A DNA stretch of 64,000 nucleotides from Craterostigma plantagineum (Eukaryota; Streptophyta; Magnoliopsida; Lamiales; Linderniaceae). The translations under genes were made by a program, and so were the position numbers. This document shows, one piece after another, positions 57,068-64,000 of this stretch. Location of the stretch: positions 1,378,501-1,442,500 of the forward strand of contig JAPQWV010000123.1 of assembly GCA_027422505.1 (NCBI GenBank), read 5' to 3'. Within the stretch, counting starts at the first letter, position 1. Each line of letters begins with the position of its first letter. A model generated the notes under the pieces. The model made no database searches, had not been told where the DNA came from, and was given only the letters and a program-made list of their open reading frames with translations.

Positions 57068-58648
57068 ATGGCTTCCTTCTTATGTTCCAGATTCTTCTTC
57101 CTACTCATCCTCCTCTCGGCGATGCCCATAGCATACATCATACACTCAGAAACTTCCCCACGCGCCACCCACGCCTACGTGTACCAAAGCGACGGCTGGA
57201 TGAGGGAGTGCTCCAAGTGGGACGATCTCAACCGTCGATTCGTCGTCTCCTACTTCGGCGGCGGTCTCGGCGTGGTCAACGTTGGAGAAGGCGGAGGCTC
57301 GGCGGTGTTGGAGGACGTCACGGTGGTCAACGAGCCCGACCTTGGTAGGAACTCTTCTCTAGGCTTGGTCGTTGACCGGCCGAAGAATCGAGTTGTGGTG
57401 GTCGTCGCCGATGTGATGGGCAACAAGTACAGTGCGCTTGCGGCCTACGATTTGTCCACGTGGCGTCGGATTTTCCTCACCCAGCTCAGCGGCCCAGGTG
57501 AGTAAATCGAATCATCGTCAAACATTGAACGATAACTGATGTGCGTTTATCAAGAAAATTCATATAAAGACAGATTCTTTATCTGCATCTGACCTAAATC
57601 CAAGGTTCCTTTTTACTATTCTCCACTTTACCGTGGGTGAATGCTGCTTTTTGTTACGTGTATCGTCGTTGGAGAAATCGATGGAACCATAGTTAGTACT
57701 TAGTAGCTTTGTCTTGTTAGGTATGCTGCAACTAACGCCTCTATTTCCTTAGAAGTATAGTTTGTAGGTCTGCTGCGCCTAACAAGGGACATAATGATCA
57801 AGCAATAACTATCCTTTATCTTACGCCTAGTCTATGGTCAAACCTACCGATGTATTATAGTTAGAGGAATAGTTTCCTTGGTCTTGTTAAGCTTTATTTT
57901 GTGGATCTTGATTGATTCTATCTGAAATTTATAGCATTCGTGTGTTTTTGTAGTTGAAGACAGTAAATGGTGGGTGATTAGGACAAAGTATCATATGATA
58001 TTTTTAACTAGGTGGATACTATCTAGCAAAATTTTCGGAAGGGAAGGGGTATATAAAATAGAAAATGAGCTTCTTCGACTAAAATAACTTCCAACAATGG
58101 CAGAGGACGAAAAAGCATTCGCAGACGACGTAGCTGTTGATGCCCAAGGCAACTCTTACATAACAGATGCAAAGCAGAACAAGATATGGAAAGTGGGGCC
58201 CTCGGGAGAGTTCCTCTACAACATCGAAAGCCATCTCTTCACTCCCAAGGAATGGTACCTCAACATAGTTGGTCTCAATGGGATCGTTTACCATCCAAAC
58301 GGATACTTGTTAGTCATCCACACTTTTTCGGGAAATCTCTTCAAGGTTGAGATAGGAAAGGACGACGAAGTGAAGCACGTTAAGATAGTCGAAGGCTCGT
58401 TGAGGTTCGGCGATGGTTTAGAGCTTTTATCCCCGACAAAGCTCGTTGTGGCTGGAAATCCTTCGAAATTGGTTCAAAGCGAAGATGATTGGGAGACTTC
58501 TAGAGTTGTGGGAAAGTTTTCGGGCGTTATTCATCGTTTGACTACTGCAGCGACAGTGAAGAAAGGGAAAGTTTATCTTAACCACATGTTCGGATTGGGT
58601 TACCCTAAGAGGAAGCACGTCCTCGTTGAGGCTATATTTTCTTCTTGA
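57068..58648 (+). CDS. SMP-30/gluconolactonase-like, calcium-dependent phosphotriesterase superfamily protein
   Basis: Two exons, 57068-57497 and 58104-58648, joined by GT-AG signals (CCAG|GTGAGT and GGCAG|AG) with the split codon giving Glu144; 324 residues, a usual length for this plant family. Residues about 4-25 form a hydrophobic signal peptide or anchor (FFLLILLSAMPIAYI), so the protein likely enters the secretory pathway. The rest is a six-bladed beta-propeller type: WDDLNRRFVVSYFGGG, SLGLVVDRPKNRVVVV, ALAAYDLSTW, FADDVAVDAQGNSYITD (about 149-165), LNGIVYHPNGYLLVIHTFSG and FGDGLELLSPTKLVVAGNPS. Homologues are annotated as calcium-dependent phosphotriesterase or strictosidine-synthase-like; the substrate is unknown. 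No stop or frameshift is present, and it is the one gene here that looks functional. The alternative ATG at 58097 lies in the intron. Confidence 0.93.
57498..58103 (+). other. Intron of the phosphotriesterase-like gene
   Basis: 606 bp, AT-rich, starting GTGAGT and ending GGCAG. It is the only join that keeps the frame between the two conserved halves. No repeat or small RNA signal was recognised. Confidence 0.85.
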
Positions 58649-58873
58649 ATTTGAGTTCATAGGGTGATCGAACAGTTGGCTAAAACGTTGTTTTGTTTGG
58701 TTTTTGGATCTCTTTCTTCAATTTTGGTCTTATGCAATGCGATATGTTTCTGAGGAAGCGTTTCAATCTTGAATGCCTAATGGAGCTTGAAACACGGTTC
58801 GGATTGTCCGACTAGAATGACGATTTTTTTTTTCTCCGTCCGCACACAATAATTTTAATGCACAAAGCTTCAC
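58649..58873 (+). other. 3' flank of the phosphotriesterase-like gene
   Basis: Probable 3'UTR, T-rich, with no clear canonical AATAAA. Nothing else seen. Confidence 0.4.
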
Positions 58874-59310
58874 TTACATGACTTTGTTTGAAGCTTCATT
58901 TTGGAATAATATTGCAGCGGTTGTAACTTGTATATCATCAAGGCCATCTTCTCCTCCAACTTGGCAACATTTATGCAATGGAACTTCCAAGCTGAAACGG
59001 AGAGCAATGGTGTCCCTTTCCACCGCACAAACAAGCATTTGTTTCAAAGGGTGCACGATTTCCAACACGAAATTGATCCAATTTCAACAAAGCCTTGCTA
59101 ATTAGTGCAGTCTTGAGCTCCAATTCTATCATTCTATACCTGTAGAAGAATGTTCTCCACACCCTTAGGCTCGCGCTTCTTACCTCTCTTTCGGTGCCTT
59201 CCGTGGCTACAGTGTTACACAATCTCTTCTTAATGTTCTTGATTTCAGAGTCATTTTGTTGACGTCGTCTCGTTCCGTAATATCTTCAAGTTTGTGTCGA
59301 ATATAACACT
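58874..59310 (-). pseudogene. Relic of an unrecognised gene, minus strand
   Basis: Successive minus-strand pieces look coding but sit in different frames: EDITERDD (about 59290-59265), NDSEIKNIKKRLCNTVATEG (about 59250-59185), MIELELKTALISKALLKLDQ (about 59130-59070) and VHPLKQMLVCAVERDTIALR to LFQNEASNKVM (59068-58874). A donor-like GAG|GTAAGA and an acceptor-like CTACAG|GT separate the second and third pieces, so two or three exons may be present. I do not recognise the protein; it looks helical. It is either a broken neighbour gene or a captured fragment. Confidence 0.4.
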
Positions 59311-60536
59311 GTAATAGAATAGGCCTTTTGTGAATCGGCTAACAAAAGGAAAGTTTCGATCAGATTCGACTTCTTCCACGATCACCAATGGCTTAATGAT
59401 TTATAACCCTTATCAGATTCCTTAGGCACACGGACTTACATATGAGTTTCCTTAACATATCTCATGAGTGTTTCAACAACTTCGTCTCTGGTCAGGAACC
59501 CACACCCTAACAGGAATAATTGCGAAATAACCGGTCTAAGTTCGACCTGGTTCAATCCTAAGATTTAGAAATTCCCGCGTAGTATAACACTTTATAAGGC
59601 GTGAATATGTTTCGAAGAGCGGCGCGACAGTCACCCGAAATATCTACGACAAGAGCGAAACGTTTGGTGCCGATAACTCGGAACAAACCGCACAAACACC
59701 AAGTCATTTAAATAACGAGCTTGACTTCATTGTCTTAACGCACTCGGACCAACTACGACAAGAGCGTGTGTGTCGATAACACGGATCAAACCCCACACGA
59801 CACTCAAGCGCAATGGTTTCAAGCTTGATATATGACAAGAACCTAGTCATTTACTTACTTAGTATTTCGTCCAACCGGGAGAATACATCTCACTCACAAG
59901 CACATAATAATAATAATGCACGTAACGTCCAACAAACATGCATGTAGATCGGTAAACCTAGTTTGCCTATAAGATGATCAGCGTGGAGTATTTCTACTCA
60001 ACTACATTGATTTTACAAAAAATTACATCTCTTCATCTTCGGGGTAACTCCATATCTTCGAGAAACCTCCAAGTCCTCGAACGACATCTTTTGTATTTTC
60101 GCCTCGTACTCGTACGACCACCATACCTAAACTAATTTTTCTAAAAATTAATAAAGTACAAAACGGGTGGATCAGCTGTCCTGTCCCGGACAACCCCTAT
60201 AATATCAAATAAAATGCAACCCGGGGGGACCTTTCACCCTAACATATCACCCGGAAATAGAACTTAAGTCCACGCTAACGCTTTAACGTATCATACATAC
60301 ATAACATAATTACGTATGTGACAACAAACGCTCCAAAAAATCGAAACGAAATTTGGGCTTGTATTGGGCCAGGCCCATTAGGGTTACTTAGCTTGGCCTA
60401 ATCTAGTTAGCCCATCATACTATATTTTGGGCCAAACTGTTAGATACAAATATGGACGGAATTGAACGATAACCTCATCGGCCCATCGAAGTTTCTAATA
60501 TCCCCGGAGCCCAAATATAAAACTATCGGCCCTTAT
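59311..60536. other. Gene-free stretch left of the LTR3 solo LTR
   Basis: No ORF supported. An imperfect duplication lies at about 59645-59700 and 59755-59805 (CTACGACAAGAGCG, then GATAAC, CGGA and CAAACC). A TAA microsatellite of five units lies near 59905-59918. GGCCCA strings near 60370-60420 and 60480 suggest an old LTR or promoter fragment. Confidence 0.4.
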
Positions 60537-63500
60537 TGTAATACTCGAACCCCGTGAGTAGGCCGGCCAATAAACTACGTGCATTATATGTGACTGCGTA
60601 ACACATGTTTTATGATCCCATGCATGTGTCATGTGAATTTTATGACTATGTGACTGTCGATTATATGCATAATTAATTATGTGCTATGTGATACATGGCT
60701 TTTATGATAATATTAGGCCTTAGAGAATTTTAAATAACATGTATATATAACAAAGATGTCTCGGCGAATGCAAAGTAGTACGAACTAATCTTGATTTCTA
60801 ATAGTGAAGGTCAAGCATCGACCGATTGTTGCAAGGGTTAGAAATCAGCCGATTTTCATGCGCCAAAGAGATGAAAATCGCCGACCAAGTAACATGGAAT
60901 CGGGTGAATGTGTGTGTAACGAGAATCGATCGAATCCTATACATATAAACGTTGGAAATCGCCGAGCAAAGCAGGCTCAAATCGGGCGATTATTGGATAG
61001 CGGCATAACGAGGCTTTGAGCAAAGAATCGGGCGATTAAAGTACATATTTATGACAGATTGTTTTGAGATCAAATTGGCCGATTCTAAAGCCTCATGAGT
61101 ATCACTTTCGCCGAGCTTAAGCACTTAGGAAATCAGCTGATTCCCATGTTAACAAATGTTGAATTCGCCGAGCCATTAAGAGAAGAAAATCAGGCGATTC
61201 ATAGACAAAACCAAGTGGGATCGATCGATTGTGGAATAAGATAGAAACTTAGGTCAACTTTCAATTGACTAAGGATTTATACAACGATTTCTTAACATAT
61301 GAGGAAAAGATTAGTCACCTAGTTGTTCCATCAACCCCATACCCCTAAGTTTAGGTTTAATAATGATTAAGTAAAGCAAAGGAACGATAGATAAAGATTA
61401 GTAAAAAAAAGTAAAAAAGATATAAAAACCCTTGTGAACATCAAAACTCAACCAAAAAGGAGGAAGAAAAAAGCCGAGAACAACTCTAGCCAAGGAACAC
61501 ACCAAGCAAGTTGGAATTCCAAGTTTGGTACGTAAATACTACCCATAAGCTTAATTTTCGCAACTTAGGACTACTTAGGTATCTTAATCTCATGAAGTAA
61601 CAAAATTTAAGAGTCTAGGTGTAAGAAAGACACCAAAAACCCTAGTTTAGGGTGCAAAATTGTAATTGAGTATTTCCTTGGAAGCTGCTATGTTTTGGGG
61701 TAGCTTAACGTGTTTTTAGAACTTATAACCTAGGTATAAGACGATCTTTGGATGGTGTTAAATGTTTTAAGGGGAGTAGGATTTTAGAACTTATAAATTC
61801 TAGGAAGGGTGAGTTAGGAATCGAGTTTTGGGCAGATGAAGTTTTAAAGGTTCCAATCGAATGAAATAATTCGCATGAAGTCTCGGGCGATTAGAGATTT
61901 ATGTGGATGTTAGTTTGGGATACCCTCCAATCGGCAGATTGTAAGGAATAGAAAAATAGCACGGCGAACTAGGTAATTAACGTAGTAAATTGAGTGAATG
62001 GAAACCCTAGGAAATCGGGCGACTTGTGGTAATGAATTGGACAAGTTGGGCGATTACCATGCATGCACTAAGCGGGCGAAAGTGATTTCCACACATGGTG
62101 AACCGGAAGACAAGAAGAGCGGCGGAATGTTGCATGGTATAAGCACAAATCGGGCGATGCAAAGTGGGTATAGGACACGGCGAACCTGAGTCATAATTAT
62201 GACAAATCGGCCAACTAAAGCATCCAACAATCGGGTGCTGACATGATGATGTAAGCAAGCGGCAGTTTCAGTTTATGAGTACCTCAAATTGGGCCATTGG
62301 ATGGTCGGTGAAACCAAGTGACAGACTTGACAAATCGGGCGATTGCATGTTATGATGAACGTGACCAATCGGGCAAATTGAGACCTCAATGATCGGGCGA
62401 TTGGGCGATTTGATAACCTCGGCAAAATTAGAATTTAGATGTGATGAATCAGGCGATTCCATGCCTTATAAGAATAGAGCGAATTTAAGGTTTAGGAATT
62501 TAGCTTTACATGTCACAAACGAATATTAACACTTAACGTTAGAAATCATGCAACTTAGTCTTAGCAAATTGGTATAGTCAAGATAATTTAATTTGACCTA
62601 GTCATCTAATACAGCGACAATACTGATACTTTAATATTTCTGTTTTAAAGGTCGAACAGTAGGAATTTCCCCGAAGCCGTAAATTTAGCTTAGCTCGGAG
62701 GACAGGTAAGTGGAAATTCACTACTAATTTATGTGACTTATGTTATGCCTAATAGTTTACATGAATTATGTGAAATAATGATATGCCTACGCAAGGTAAG
62801 TAGTCTGGTATTATTTCATTTTGCATATTCACGAGCATGCACGATCATATATGGGCGTTGTGCGAGATGAGCATGCATATTACATGTCGCTTGAAAGCGA
62901 ATGATACTTGCCGATATGGGCATTTGTTGTCGACTCACAGTTGAGTCAAGGCTAATTACTATGTCACAAGGACTGCGTTGAGCGTCGTCGTTATATTGTT
63001 TGGGAATGGCCATGGTGGTAGAGAGTGACCTGGAGGATGCGATATGAGGGTATAAGCAACACATGGTGGAACCCTGGTGTAGGCAACCTCAGTGTGGGCT
63101 ACAAGCGTGAGCGACCGCCGGACAGTCTGGGACGTCCGGGTAGAAATGGCGACCTCGACACGAAAATTCATGCATAATTTTGCTTACTAAGCCATGTGGC
63201 TCCTTACTTTATGTGTTGTAGGTGTACGCGAACACGGTACGTGATCGCCTAGCCTGCAAGGCAAACTTTGAAGCTCCCAACAACTTTTGGGGGGTGCTGT
63301 GTGCATGGATGACAGCATGTGAGGCCGGGCACATAGGTTTCGTTTTGCTATGCAGATGTACACAACCCGTGTAAATAGGACATGGATGTACTTAGGAAGT
63401 AAATGTAATTCTTTTGTCATGTACAGAAACGACTTCCATTATATAAATGTAAAAATTTATTACGCATTTTTGTATGTCTTCCAACTTACAATGTCATTAG

Positions 63501-63546
63501 GCACATAAGTAACGTTAGAATAGGTGCGACGGCTAGGGTCGCTACA
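60537..63546 (+). mobile_element. LTR3: solo LTR of a third gypsy family
   Basis: TGTAATACTCG to GGGTCGCTACA, 3010 bp, flanked by the perfect target duplication CTTAT (60532-60536 and 63547-63551). It contains a field of ATCGGGCGATT and AATCGCCGA motifs (60820-62460), a donor CAG|GTAAGTGG (GT 62706), a GACTCA...TGAGTC hairpin (62932-62947) and an acceptor TTGTAG|GTG (AG 63220-63221). Its ends and inner landmarks are homologous to the LTRs of gypsy-1 and gypsy-2, but the middle is not. Confidence 0.92.
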
Positions 63547-63551
63547 CTTAT

Positions 63552-64000
63552 CGCTACTTGACCGGAGTCGGACTTCGCCATCACCGAAGTTCAAGCCCGG
63601 ATCCGTTGAACATCACAGTCTCGGTAAAACTAATACGTAATTTACGGCACGACAAGGGGCATCCGCTCATTTTTGAGCTTTTGATGAGTCCCTCAAACTC
63701 CAATCGGAAGTGGTTGGCATCGAGGCTTCACCCCGAGCCAACGAGCCTCACTATTCTCGTCTTAGGTATCGCTGAAAATTTCCGTTCAAACCACGTCTAA
63801 CGTTTTTTACGCAGATCTACTCTAGACCACTAGATCTAAGCAATCTTAGTAAAGTACACCCTTAAACTCATCTCCGAGAGTAAAGTTATAATCCGCGGGG
63901 AGACAACCACTACGGTTTCTCACCACTACTCTACAATACGCCAGGCCGCTCGCTTTGCAAACTCGGACTGAGAACAACTCATGATATGATGCTCGAGTGA
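63552..64000. other. Right edge, no gene supported
   Basis: About 450 bp of mixed sequence. The open frame 63558-63800 has no recognisable feature. This is the continuation of 60536 before the LTR3 insertion. Confidence 0.4.

Noticed and set aside
57082..57348. 88-aa ORF overlapping exon 1 of the SMP-30-like gene
   Set aside because: Out-of-frame, arginine-rich shadow of a GC-rich exon.
62007..62462. Two minus-strand ORFs in LTR3
   Set aside because: They lie in the ATCGGGCGATT motif field and reflect that composition; not conserved in other LTRs.

Overview
This is nuclear DNA from a flowering plant, most likely a eudicot. The evidence is plant-type Helitron ends, Ty3/gypsy and Ty1/copia elements primed by initiator-Met tRNA, a hAT-type MITE, and one intron-containing plant gene. 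The species cannot be named from sequence alone. About 95% of the window is transposable-element sequence in various stages of decay. No tRNA, rRNA or CRISPR array was seen.

Layout. (1) 1-11.4 kb: two related RPA-type Helitrons joined head to tail at 5393/5394. The left one ends in a Helitron hairpin plus CTAG, and its gene is a chimera of an RPA-like start and a decayed WRN-type exonuclease. The right one carries a multi-exon RPA70-like gene that is cut off by an LTR. (2) 11.4-13.5 kb: a truncated copia-type LTR followed by a truncated gypsy LTR. (3) 13,982-39,088: a three-level nest, each level with a perfect 5-bp target duplication. A decayed gypsy element (gypsy-2, TSD AAAGG) has a gag-only copia element (copia-1, TSD GTGGC) inserted 6 bp inside its LTR, and copia-1 holds a nearly intact gypsy element (gypsy-1, TSD GAAAT). 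(4) 39.1-44.4 kb: remains of a Sirevirus-like element with a CGATCG-rich leader, an unrecognised ORF in the env-like position and a 3' LTR. (5) 45.0-51.9 kb: a degenerate autonomous-type copia element (copia-3), split at its protease active-site motif by a complete gypsy solo LTR (TSD CACAT). (6) 51.9-55.6 kb: a minus-strand, gag-only Sirevirus-like fragment (copia-4). (7) 56.3-59.3 kb: a hAT MITE, the only gene that looks functional (57,068-58,648, SMP-30/calcium-dependent phosphotriesterase-like, two exons) and a relic of another gene. (8) 60.5-63.5 kb: a 3-kb gypsy solo LTR (TSD CTTAT).

Unusual structure. The gypsy LTRs belong to at least four diverged families but share one architecture: a field of short repeated motifs (TCGACAT in some, ATCGGGCGATT in another), then a strong 5' splice site (CAG|GTAAGT type), a minisatellite or hairpin, and a TTGTAG acceptor, as if each LTR carries a leader intron. 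The copia LTRs share an inverted repeat whose right arm merges into the TATA box. Two of their leaders are packed with the palindrome CGATCG, and the copia-4 leader has a similar texture. The chimeric Helitron gene is the clearest case of gene capture.
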